NCBI GenBank assembly: GCA_045632525.1
Contig: JAZQWV010000059.1
Span: forward strand, 1-50,088
Length of the DNA stretch: 50,088 bases
Reading direction: 5' to 3'
Origin: Fimenecus sp045632525
GTDB lineage: Bacteria; Bacillota; Clostridia; Oscillospirales; Acutalibacteraceae
Below, in pieces: positions 15,206 to 22,366 of this stretch (position 1 is the stretch's first letter; every line of letters starts with the position of its first letter). Under the pieces are notes generated by a model, which saw only the letters and a list, made by a program, of their open reading frames with translations, was not told the DNA's origin and made no database searches. A program made the translations under genes and the position numbers.

Positions 15206-15263
15206 CCTATTCCCCAGCCATAAAAATAGTCATCACTTTTGTGGTGACTATTTTTTTATAATT
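15206..15263. repeat. 58-base direct repeat, right copy (displaced tRNA-Gln tail plus terminator)
   Basis: This is an exact copy of 15023-15080, displaced by 183 bases. It contains the last ~15 bases of the tRNA, including CCA, and the complete terminator hairpin, but no tRNA 5' part, so it cannot encode a tRNA. Confidence 0.9.
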
Positions 15264-15293
15264 TTAACCCTAATTAGTAAAGATTCAAATGAA

Positions 15294-15534
15294 TTTGAAT
15301 TTGTCGGTTTCTTTTAAAATATATTTTGTTAATATCGGCGATGTTTGTAGGGGACGATGCGCACATCGTCCCGCAAGGTGAGATGAAACTTAAACGGGCG
15401 GATGTAGGCATCCGCCCCTACATTTGTGGTTTATATTAATTATATCTATAATTGCAACGCAGTTCCGACACTATGCACTCTGCACTTTGCACTTTGCACT
15501 CTGTTCTACAAACCCTAATTTATCTAATTCATTG
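15294..15534. repeat. Composite intergenic repeat, copy B
   Basis: This has the same order of parts as 12459-12683: a TTGAATTTGTCG box, a two-hairpin element (15346-15422), the conserved 29-base segment (15444-15472), heptamer units (15471-15506), and the tail ACAAACCCTAATTT. The 29-base segment is identical in the two copies. The stretch holds no gene. Confidence 0.75.
15346..15422. mobile_element. Small inverted-repeat element with two hairpins (MITE-like), copy B
   Basis: The element is 77 bases with perfect terminal inverted repeats TGTAGGGG (15346-15353) and CCCCTACA (15415-15422). Two internal hairpins are GGGACGATG/CATCGTCCC and GGGCGGATG/CATCCGCCC. It is GC-rich in an AT-rich gap and carries no open frame. 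Confidence 0.6.
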
Positions 15535-15591
15535 TTTTTCTGTCCTTGCGTTTTGAGTTAGTTTATGATAATATCATATCGGTGATTATTT

Positions 15592-15864
15592 ATGAAAAAA
15601 CTTATGAGTAAATTAAAATACATACTGATATGGGGTTTGTGCATATTAGCTTGGTTTGTAATAATTTTTCTTTATGTTTTCTGTGGTGGTTGGGAGCTTT
15701 TTGAATCAGGCAATCCAATAAAAATTGAACTTGGTGCTGCCGTGATTATTGGCACGCTTTTCTTTGTGATAATAGACATCATATATGAATTAGAGAAACA
15801 ACACGAAGAAAAAATCAAAAAACTTGAAAAACGCATCAAAGAATTAGAAAATAGGGGAGAATAA
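15592..15864 (+). CDS. Small membrane protein with C-terminal coiled coil, unknown function
   Basis: The 90-residue product has two hydrophobic segments (about residues 10-31, ILIWGLCILAWFVIIFLYVF, and 45-62, AAVIIGTLFFVIIDIIY). A highly charged heptad-like tail follows (EKQHEEKIKKLEKRIKELE), predicted to be a coiled coil. No family is recognised. The ATG at 15592 has GGTGA six bases upstream; an in-frame ATG nine bases later is possible. The ribosome site of the GH43 gene lies inside its last codons, one base before that start, so the two are almost certainly cotranscribed. Confidence 0.72.
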   Translation: MKKLMSKLKYILIWGLCILAWFVIIFLYVFCGGWELFESGNPIKIELGAAVIIGTLFFVIIDIIYELEKQHEEKIKKLEKRIKELENRGE

Positions 15865-15865
15865 T

Positions 15866-16837
15866 ATGCAAGACTATCCAAATCCTTTTATACCTCAACG
15901 TGCTGACCCTTATGTAACAAAGGGACCTGACGGTTTTTATTATTTCACAGCATCATATCCTGCTTTTTATAATGTTGATGCAGGCTATGACCGTGTAGTT
16001 TTAAGAAAAAGCGAAACCGTTTTAGGTCTTGCAACTGCTGAAGAGCACACAATCTGGAAAGCACATAATAAAGGCGTAATGTCAAAGCATATCTGGGCAC
16101 CTGAAATACACTTTATCGGTGGCAAATGGTATGTTTTCTTCGCAGCAGGGGAACAAGAAAATGTATGGAATATCCGTCCTTTCGTTATTGTTTGTGATGG
16201 TCAAGACCCAATAAATGATAGTTGGACAGAACTTGGCAAAATGCAGGCTTGTGAAGATGATGGGCGTTCATTTACTGAATTTTCACTTGATATGACATAC
16301 TTTGAAAATAATGGTAAGCATTATGTTGTTTGGGCAGAAAAATTGGACGATTCGTCACTCTTTATGGCAGAAATCAACGAGAATGAGCCTAACAAACTCG
16401 TTTCAAAACCTATTCTTCTCACTAAACCTGAATATGATTGGGAGAAAATCAGATTCAGCGTTAACGAAGGTCCAGCAGTGCTTAAAACAGACGATAAAGT
16501 CTATGTTTTCTTCTCTGCTTCAGGCACAGGTGCAGAATATTGTATGGGCAAAGTTTATGCAGACAGAAATGCAGACTTGATGGATAAAACTAGCTGGACA
16601 AAAGACGAAAACCCTGTTTTGCAGACCGAAGATTTAACCGACCAGGCAGGGCCGGGACATAATAGTTTCGTAGTCGATGAAAATGGTGACTTGCTCATTG
16701 TCTATCACGCTCGTCCATTTTCACATTTTGAGAAAAATTGTGGCACATATTGTGATGAGCCACTATATGACCCTTGTCGCCACGCAAGAATAAAAAAGGT
16801 TAATTTTAATGAAAACGGAATACCAATTTTAAGATAA
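15866..16837 (+). CDS. Glycoside hydrolase family 43 enzyme, intracellular
   Basis: The 323-residue product is a single-domain five-bladed beta-propeller GH43 enzyme without a signal peptide. The three acidic catalytic residues are visible: Asp in QRADPYVTKGPDGFYYF (base), Asp in FSLDMTYFENNGKHY (pKa modulator), and Glu in FSVNEGPAVLKTDDK (acid). HIWAPEIHFIGGKWYVFFAAG is a further family hallmark. The family includes alpha-L-arabinofuranosidases, beta-xylosidases and arabinanases; the sequence does not decide the substrate, but the shape suggests an exo-acting enzyme on imported arabino- or xylo-oligosaccharides. The ribosome site AGGGGAGA is excellent. A terminator follows. Confidence 0.9.
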   Translation: MQDYPNPFIPQRADPYVTKGPDGFYYFTASYPAFYNVDAGYDRVVLRKSETVLGLATAEEHTIWKAHNKGVMSKHIWAPEIHFIGGKWYVFFAAGEQENVWNIRPFVIVCDGQDPINDSWTELGKMQACEDDGRSFTEFSLDMTYFENNGKHYVVWAEKLDDSSLFMAEINENEPNKLVSKPILLTKPEYDWEKIRFSVNEGPAVLKTDDKVYVFFSASGTGAEYCMGKVYADRNADLMDKTSWTKDENPVLQTEDLTDQAGPGHNSFVVDENGDLLIVYHARPFSHFEKNCGTYCDEPLYDPCRHARIKKVNFNENGIPILR

Positions 16838-16841
16838 AAAC

Positions 16842-16872
16842 AGTAGGGGACGACAAAAATCGTCCCTTTTTT
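16842..16872 (+). terminator. Terminator after the GH43 gene
   Basis: GGGACGA (16847-16853) pairs with TCGTCCC (16860-16866) and is followed by a run of T. The lead-in AGTAGGGGACGA resembles the left edge of the MITE-like hairpin at 15346. Confidence 0.85.
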
Positions 16873-16933
16873 AATTGTGCACTTTGTTATATTTTTGTCG
16901 ATTTTTTCTTGCACAATGCACATATAGAATTTG

Positions 16934-16962
16934 TTTACAATTTATTCAAAATTTGCTATACT
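16934..16962 (+). promoter_or_regulatory. Promoter of the secreted hydrolase gene (extended -10)
   Basis: TTTACA (16934-16939) is followed after 17 bases by TATACT (16957-16962), preceded by TGC to form an extended -10. The ribosome site AAAAGGAG is at 16981-16988. Confidence 0.8.
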
Positions 16963-16998
16963 ATATTAGTAAAAATCTGTAAAAGGAGTCTTGCAATT

Positions 16999-18822
16999 AT
17001 GAAAAACTTCAAAAAAGTAATCTCTGTTGTTATGGCAGTGGTTATGATGTTGTCTTGTATGTCGATTTTAGGTTATGCTCGTGATAAAGAGTATGTTCCT
17101 ACAATTATCATTCCAGGACTTTTTCAAAGTGAAACTTATCACTATGTAGACGGTGAAAAAGAATGTGATGCTGATGGCAATCCTCTTCCAGGCCCATTCT
17201 ATTTCTCAGTTTCAAAAGAATTTATCGGTGCAGCTCTTACAACTGCTTTGATTCCAACATTGACAATGTTTGTTACTCAGCAGGATAAAGACCAGGCTGC
17301 TGCAAAAGCAGTTGCAAATCTTCTCAGCGACCTTTTGATGGCTAAACAGGCAAGTGATGCTAATGGTAACCTTGACCCTGATGTTCTTCCAGAATACTAT
17401 AACGGAAGCTTTGCAACATTTACAGATGTTCAGAAAGAACATGTTCTTAAGAGCTTCCCTGTTGAAGAATATTTTGAAATTGCTGGTGAAGAAAATCTCT
17501 ATGTTTTCAACTATGTTTCAACAGGTAATATGATTCAGACAGCACAGGCTCTTTATGACTATATCCAGTTTGTTAAAGCAGACACAGGTTCTAAAAAGGT
17601 TAACCTTGTTCCTGTTAGCCAAGGTGGTTCAATTGCAAATGCTCTTATGCAGCTTTATGCTGATAAAGGAAGCAACATTGCAGTTGATGTTGACAGAATC
17701 GTATTTGCAGTTCCTGCACTTGATGGTGCAAACCTTCTTGGTGACTGCTATACTTATGGTATCAACGATGAGAGTGCAGCACTTTACACAACAATGTTCA
17801 CATCTCTTTTAGGTGAAAACAATGTTCTCAGTTATGTGCTCAGCCTTGCAGTCAGACTTATGCCAAAAACTGATGTAAGCAATCTTCTTGATATTATTGG
17901 TGATACACTCATTAACAAATATCTTAGATATTCAACACTTATGTGGGGTCTTATCCCATCAGGTCAATATGAAGTTTGCCGTGATAAGTACCTTGCAGGT
18001 GACGATATGGCAGAAATTCGTCGTCAGGCTGATTGGTATTACAATGCTCAGAAAAATTCTGATGCTAACATTACAATGGCAAGATTTTTAGGCGTTGAAG
18101 TGTTTGATATTGTTGACACTAATGTCACACTTTATCAACTTGCAGAATCTTATAGTTATACTCAAGCTGATGGTATTATTCAAGTTGACTCAACATCAAT
18201 GGGTGCATACAGTGTAAATGTTGGAACAAAACTTCCTGCTGATTACAAGTATGAACTTGGCAATTGCTGGAATCCAAACCACGACCATACTGACCCAGAA
18301 GGAATTATGGACGTTCGTAAAGGTCTTCTTCCTGACCATACATTCTATTTCAGCGGACAGAACCATGCAACAACAGGTTCAAACGATGCTCTCATGAGCC
18401 TTATCATCCATCTTCTTACAGACGACAACTTTAAGGATGTTTTCTCATATCCTGACAGATTCCCACAGTTCAACTACAGCCGTGAAACATTACAGCTTCG
18501 TAAAGATGTAGATGAAATGAGAGAATATAACAGAGCAAATCTTAGCGCAGCTGATGCAAGAGAACTTGATGCAGCAATCGCAGAAGTTGATGCAATGCTT
18601 GAAATTACAATTGTTGATGCTGCTGCTTGCAAAGCAACAGCTGACAGATTCTATGCAATCTACGATAAGATTATGGGTAACGATGGAATGTTCAGCGATA
18701 AGAACACATCAGCAATGGCTTGTGTAGCTATCAAGGGTGTTTGCGATGGACTTTATGCAGTCTATGGCGATGCAGCTTATAGCGAAATGCCAATGCTTAC
18801 TCTTAATAAAATCTTACCATAA
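16999..18822 (+). CDS. Secreted alpha/beta-hydrolase (lipase/esterase-like)
   Basis: The 607-residue product starts with a classical signal peptide (MKNFKKVISVVMAVVMMLS, cleavage near GYA-RD). YVPTIIIPGLFQSE is typical of the first strand and oxyanion loop of alpha/beta hydrolases. VPVSQGGSIANALM forms the nucleophile elbow, with Ser in S-Q-G-G. The later HDHTDPEG and SGQNHATTGSNDAL regions may supply the acid and His, but I cannot assign them with certainty. The C-terminal ~110 residues are helical (VDEMREYNRANLSAADARELDAA). Extracellular lipase or esterase activity is inferred. An upstream in-frame extension lacks a ribosome site and would bury the signal peptide, so the ATG at 16999 is used. 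It has its own promoter and terminator. Confidence 0.8.
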   Translation: MKNFKKVISVVMAVVMMLSCMSILGYARDKEYVPTIIIPGLFQSETYHYVDGEKECDADGNPLPGPFYFSVSKEFIGAALTTALIPTLTMFVTQQDKDQAAAKAVANLLSDLLMAKQASDANGNLDPDVLPEYYNGSFATFTDVQKEHVLKSFPVEEYFEIAGEENLYVFNYVSTGNMIQTAQALYDYIQFVKADTGSKKVNLVPVSQGGSIANALMQLYADKGSNIAVDVDRIVFAVPALDGANLLGDCYTYGINDESAALYTTMFTSLLGENNVLSYVLSLAVRLMPKTDVSNLLDIIGDTLINKYLRYSTLMWGLIPSGQYEVCRDKYLAGDDMAEIRRQADWYYNAQKNSDANITMARFLGVEVFDIVDTNVTLYQLAESYSYTQADGIIQVDSTSMGAYSVNVGTKLPADYKYELGNCWNPNHDHTDPEGIMDVRKGLLPDHTFYFSGQNHATTGSNDALMSLIIHLLTDDNFKDVFSYPDRFPQFNYSRETLQLRKDVDEMREYNRANLSAADARELDAAIAEVDAMLEITIVDAAACKATADRFYAIYDKIMGNDGMFSDKNTSAMACVAIKGVCDGLYAVYGDAAYSEMPMLTLNKILP

Positions 18823-18833
18823 CAAAACTAAAA

Positions 18834-18864
18834 CCCCGTAAGGCGAAAGCTTTACGGGGATTTT
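18834..18864 (+). terminator. Terminator of the secreted hydrolase gene
   Basis: CCCCGTAAGGC (18834-18844) pairs with GCTTTACGGGG (18849-18859), one GU pair, capped by a GAAA tetraloop and followed by ATTTT. Confidence 0.85.
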
Positions 18865-18880
18865 AAAATGAGGGATTATT

Positions 18881-19507
18881 ATAAAAACACTTCATAAACT
18901 ATTTGCTTGTAGTCTTGTATTGTTTATGGTATTTGCATTTGCATCTTGTAAGAAAACAGAGCAAAATCCACAACCCGACCAAACAACTACTACAACAACA
19001 GAAACAACCACAGAAGATATGGGACCTACTTTGAGTCCAAGTGAAGCAAAAGCCACAATAATTGGCACATGGATTTATGATGAAACAATTTCACCACAGA
19101 AATTCTATGGGAATTATTATAATGAATCAATCACAAAAACAAAGGTTCAAATGCGCACAACTTATAAGTTTAGCGAAAATGGCTCGTATAGTACTTCTCT
19201 AACAATTTTGAATATTACTGATGTGCGAAAAGAATATCGTTCATTGATGGTTGAGGGCGCAAGAATAAAGGCTGAAAACTCTGGCAAGTTTCTCACAACT
19301 AATGATGTAGTTTATTATGAAAACTATGCAGATAAAGTGCTTGACGATATTTTAAAAGATACAAAGGGCACTTATCAAATTGATGGTAATAAACTTATAT
19401 ATAGTGACTCTACAACAGAAGTATTTGCTTTTAAAGGAAATCAGTTGATAATTAAAGGTAATTCACAAGATACTGGCGAATATAAAATTGTATTTAATAG
19501 AAAATAA
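18881..19507 (+). CDS. Lipoprotein with lipocalin-like domain; apparent ATA start codon
   Basis: From 18881 the frame reads (ATA)-KTLHKLFACSLVLFMVFAFASCKK, a textbook lipoprotein signal with lipobox FASC. A Thr/Glu-rich linker follows (PDQTTTTTTETTTEDM), then a ~150-residue beta-rich domain with GTWIYDE, TYKFSENGSYS and GTYQIDGNKLIY, resembling lipocalin-like domains of cell-surface lipoproteins. No ATG, GTG or TTG exists between the upstream in-frame stop (18869-18871) and a TTG at 18920. That TTG would remove the positively charged n-region. GAGGG (18870-18874) is spaced six bases from ATA. A lost ATG, a true AUA or AUU start, or a one-base error remains open. The function is unknown. Confidence 0.75.
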   Translation: MKTLHKLFACSLVLFMVFAFASCKKTEQNPQPDQTTTTTTETTTEDMGPTLSPSEAKATIIGTWIYDETISPQKFYGNYYNESITKTKVQMRTTYKFSENGSYSTSLTILNITDVRKEYRSLMVEGARIKAENSGKFLTTNDVVYYENYADKVLDDILKDTKGTYQIDGNKLIYSDSTTEVFAFKGNQLIIKGNSQDTGEYKIVFNRK

Positions 19508-19509
19508 GA

Positions 19510-19547
19510 AAAGCACCAAGGGTTTAAAACTCTTTGGTGCTTTGTTT
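19510..19547. terminator. Bidirectional terminator between the lipoprotein gene and hflX
   Basis: AAAGCACCAA (from 19510) pairs with TTGGTGCTTT (ending 19543), extended by partial pairing around TTTAAAA. T-rich DNA lies on the plus side. It lies between converging genes. Confidence 0.75.
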
Positions 19548-20797
19548 TATTCTACAATATATTTTTGAAATCTGTCGGCATAATCTGTTGGGATAATCAC
19601 CTTTAAAAGTGTGCCATCTGCGGTGTATTCTTCACTTAAAATCTTTGCATTATTTCGCAAGAAATTCACTTCGCCACCATCAGAAAATGGAATAAGCAAG
19701 TTTATTTCAATAATTTTAAGGGACAACGCTTTTTCAATTTCTTTTAACAATAGGTCAAGGTTAATTCCTTTTAATGCACTAATCATGACAGTTTTGCCCA
19801 TCGAAAGAATATCAAAAATATTTTCGGCTTTGTCACATTTGTTCATAACAGTTATGATGTTGTCGCCATTGCAACCCAAATCTTTTAAAATGCCCGTCGT
19901 GATTTCAATATGCTCACTGCAATGCTCGTCAGATGCATCACACACATTTAGCACAATATCAGCACTTGCCGCTTCTTCAAGAGTTGAACGGAATGCCTTG
20001 ACTAAATCGTGGGGAAGACGGCTGACAAATCCAACTGTATCAATAAGCATAACATCTTGTCCGTTAGGTAAGGAAAGTTTTCTTGATGTTGGGTCAAGTG
20101 TGGCAAAAAGCTTGTCTTCTGCCAAAACTCCTGCATCTGTCAGCGCATTCATAAGCGTTGATTTGCCTGCGTTGGTGTATCCAACAAGGGCAACTGTTGT
20201 AACATCGTTTTTCTCTCGTCTTTTGCGGAGAAGTGCACGACGCTTTTCAACTTCGTCAAGTTGTTCTTGCAAAGCGTACATTCTGCGCATAATGTGACGA
20301 CGGTCACTTTCGAGCTTTGTTTCACCGGGACCACGAGTACCAATACCACCACCAAGACGGGAGAGCTGTTTACCCTTGCCTGTAAGACGGGGGAGAGCAT
20401 ATTTTAATTGTGCCAATTCAACCTGAAGCTTACCTTCACGGGTTTTTGCTCTGAGAGCGAAAATATCAAGAATTAATTGAGTACGGTCAATAACTCGCAC
20501 ATCAGTTGCGTTTTCAATGTTACGGATTTGCGACGGTGTCAATTCGCCATCACAAATAATCAAATCAATTTCTTGGTTATGACAAAAAAGCTCTGCTTCG
20601 GCTAAACGCCCCTTGCCGATATATGTTGCACCGTCGGGGTTTTCGCGTCTTTGAATAATTGAGCCAACAACAGAAGCCCCCGCACTTTCTGTGAGGAGCG
20701 TGAGTTCTTCTATTGAACTTTCTGCGTCAAAATCACCTGTGTCAACACATAAAAGCAAAGCCTTTTCAGGTGAAGAGTCAATTTCATAAAATTCCAT
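19547..20797 (-). CDS. hflX: GTPase HflX
   Basis: The 416-residue ribosome-associated GTPase splits stalled or idle 70S ribosomes. The N-terminal domain carries GSIIQRRENPDGATYIGKGRLAEAE (near residue 45) and the helical linker LGGGIGTRGPGETKLESDRR. The G domain has ALVGYTNAGKSTLMNAL (G1), FATLDPTSRKL (G2), LIDTVGFVSRLPH (G3) and VMNKCD (G4). The order and length match the family. It is a single gene ending in a shared terminator. The ATG at 20797 is preceded by GGAATTAACTT, a modest ribosome site. Confidence 0.95.
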   Translation of the reverse strand: MEFYEIDSSPEKALLLCVDTGDFDAESSIEELTLLTESAGASVVGSIIQRRENPDGATYIGKGRLAEAELFCHNQEIDLIICDGELTPSQIRNIENATDVRVIDRTQLILDIFALRAKTREGKLQVELAQLKYALPRLTGKGKQLSRLGGGIGTRGPGETKLESDRRHIMRRMYALQEQLDEVEKRRALLRKRREKNDVTTVALVGYTNAGKSTLMNALTDAGVLAEDKLFATLDPTSRKLSLPNGQDVMLIDTVGFVSRLPHDLVKAFRSTLEEAASADIVLNVCDASDEHCSEHIEITTGILKDLGCNGDNIITVMNKCDKAENIFDILSMGKTVMISALKGINLDLLLKEIEKALSLKIIEINLLIPFSDGGEVNFLRNNAKILSEEYTADGTLLKVIIPTDYADRFQKYIVE

Positions 20798-20819
20798 AAG
20801 TTAATTCCATTCCAATAAA

Positions 20820-20845
20820 ATGGTGGGGACAATGCCCCCACCACC
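20820..20845 (-). terminator. Terminator of the small Cys-rich peptide gene
   Basis: GGTGGGG (20822-20828) pairs with CCCCACC (20836-20842). Read on the minus strand the hairpin is followed by TTTTATT. It separates the peptide gene from hflX. Confidence 0.75.
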
Positions 20846-20889
20846 ATTATTATTTTAATGTCTTTAATTTTTAAACATAAGTTTTGACA

Positions 20890-21033
20890 TTAGCAGCAGC
20901 CACAGTCATAATCTCTGCGAGCGCAGCCACAACCATTGTTGTTGTCGCAACCGCAACCGTTGTTGTTATCTGTGAGAAGAATTAAGATGATAATAACAAT
21001 CAACCAAGAGTTGTTACCGAAGAAGTTACACAT
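20890..21033 (-). CDS. Cys-rich small membrane peptide, 47 residues, unknown function
   Basis: Minus-strand reading from the ATG at 21033 gives a 47-residue peptide. It has a short polar start (MCNFFGNNSW), one hydrophobic segment (LIVIIILILL, residues 11-20), then an Asn/Gly/Cys-rich tail with GCGC twice and a CGCC end, eight Cys in all. A perfect AGGAGG lies eight bases upstream. The adjoining ATG at 21037 stops after three codons. A terminator follows at 20820. Such hydrophobic-plus-Cys peptides occur in spore-forming Firmicutes, but I do not recognise a named family. Metal binding, coat cross-linking or a membrane role are all guesses. It lies 69 bases downstream of galM on the same strand. 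Confidence 0.72.
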   Translation of the reverse strand: MCNFFGNNSWLIVIIILILLTDNNNGCGCDNNNGCGCARRDYDCGCC

Positions 21034-21102
21034 TCATTTTTCCTCCTTCCCATATTGAACTTACATTACATTCTATGGGAAATAGGGGAATGTGTTACAC
21101 TA

Positions 21103-22140
21103 TCAAACAGTAACTTTATAAACTGTTGTTGTCTTTACAACTTCATCCTTATCAAATACACAGTTATAGAAGGATGGAGTGTTTGTAGCATTTGGATAAT
21201 ATTGTGTTTCAAGGCAGAAACCGCAACGGAAATCCATTGGAGTATTGTTCTTACCGATTTTGCCTTCAAGGAAATTACCAACATAGAGCTGCATACCAGG
21301 TAAATCTGTAAGGCAGTCAAGTCTAACTCCATTAGGTGCAGTAACAGTTGCTGCAAGACGAAGCTTCTTGTCATAATTGTTAATGCAGAAGTTGTGGTCA
21401 TAACCATTACCTGCATCAAGTTGTTCATAATCTGCACCAATATCTCTGCCAATAGTCTTTGGCTCTCTGAAATCGAATGGAGTACCTGTTACATCACGGA
21501 TTTCACCTGTTGGTACAAGTCCTTCACCCATAGGTGTGAAAGCATCTGCATTGATATAAAGAGTATGGTCAAGAATATCACCATTCTGGTAACCTTTAAG
21601 GTTGAAATATGCGTGGTTAGTAAGGTTGAATGCAGTTTTCTTGTCTGAAACCGCTGTGTAATCAATAATGATTTCGTTTTTATCAGTAAGTGTATATCTT
21701 ACTGTTACCTTTTTGTTGCCAGGGAAACCTTCTGTACCATCAGCGCTGAAATATGAAAACTCAACAGAGTCAGAGTCAACGATAATCGCATCCCAAACAG
21801 CAGTTGAAAATTCTCCATTACTGTGAAGAGTTACATCACCATGAGTTGTTGTAACAGGAATTTTTTTACCGTCAATTGTGAGTCCACCTTTGCTGATTCT
21901 GTTAGCAACAGGACCAACAATTACACCCTGATAATCGTGACGCTTTTCAAAACCTTCCATATCGTCGAAACCGAGCAATAAATCAAGCTCGTTTTCATCC
22001 TTATCCTTTACAAGAATGCTCTGCAAAGTAGCACCCCAAGTGATAAGATTGATTTTCATATTATTGTTGTTTTCAATGAGAAAGGCGTCAACCTGTTTGC
22101 CATCTTTTGTAACACCGAAAACTGATTTTGTAATACCCAT
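21103..22140 (-). CDS. galM: Aldose 1-epimerase (mutarotase)
   Basis: The 345-residue GalM-fold protein interconverts alpha and beta anomers of hexoses such as galactose. The family hallmarks are INLITWGATLQSILVKDK near the N-terminus, GPVANRISKG, the general acid His in AFNLTNHAYFNLKG, an upstream His in VTLHSNG, and the catalytic Glu in GFCLETQYYPNATNTPSF. It has no signal peptide and is therefore cytoplasmic. The ATG at 22140 follows a short AGGAG-type site. No Leloir genes are adjacent. It reads toward the Cys-rich peptide gene without an intervening strong terminator. Confidence 0.93.
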   Translation of the reverse strand: MGITKSVFGVTKDGKQVDAFLIENNNNMKINLITWGATLQSILVKDKDENELDLLLGFDDMEGFEKRHDYQGVIVGPVANRISKGGLTIDGKKIPVTTTHGDVTLHSNGEFSTAVWDAIIVDSDSVEFSYFSADGTEGFPGNKKVTVRYTLTDKNEIIIDYTAVSDKKTAFNLTNHAYFNLKGYQNGDILDHTLYINADAFTPMGEGLVPTGEIRDVTGTPFDFREPKTIGRDIGADYEQLDAGNGYDHNFCINNYDKKLRLAATVTAPNGVRLDCLTDLPGMQLYVGNFLEGKIGKNNTPMDFRCGFCLETQYYPNATNTPSFYNCVFDKDEVVKTTTVYKVTV

Positions 22141-22205
22141 ATTTTCTCACTCCTATAAGAGATTTATACAAAAATATTATATATTTTATAAGGGGCAAAG
22201 TCAAT

Positions 22206-22287
22206 AAAAAACGCAAGAACGCAAAACGCAGAAATAAAAAAACATTCTATCATTCTGCATTTTGCATTTTGCATTCTGCATTCTTCT
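22206..22287. repeat. Pair of inverted heptamer-period arrays
   Basis: 22206-22234 reads in AACGCAA/GAACGCA/AAACGCA-type units. 22251-22287 reads as cATTCTG/CATTTTG/CATTTTG/CATTCTG units. The second is roughly the reverse complement of the first, so the region can fold into an imperfect long hairpin. It lies in the galM/dnaD divergent gap. Confidence 0.65.
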
Positions 22288-22298
22288 ATATCTTGTGA

Positions 22299-22327
22299 TT
22301 GCAAAAAAAATAAAATTATGTTATACT
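22299..22327 (+). promoter_or_regulatory. Candidate promoter of dnaD-dnaI
   Basis: TTGCAA (22299-22304) and TATACT (22322-22327) are spaced by 17 bases, 40 bases before the dnaD start. It directly follows the heptamer array. Confidence 0.5.
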
Positions 22328-22366
22328 TATTGTCCCTGACCATATTCAACGAAAGGAGAGATAAAA

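Noticed and set aside
15206..15263. Second tRNA gene at the duplicated tail
   Set aside because: Only the 3' acceptor strand, CCA and terminator are present; there is no D arm, anticodon arm or matching 5' strand.
20870..21102. Sporulation sigma-factor promoter before the Cys-rich peptide
   Set aside because: A CATA-type motif can be found, but without a convincing -35 it is no better than chance.
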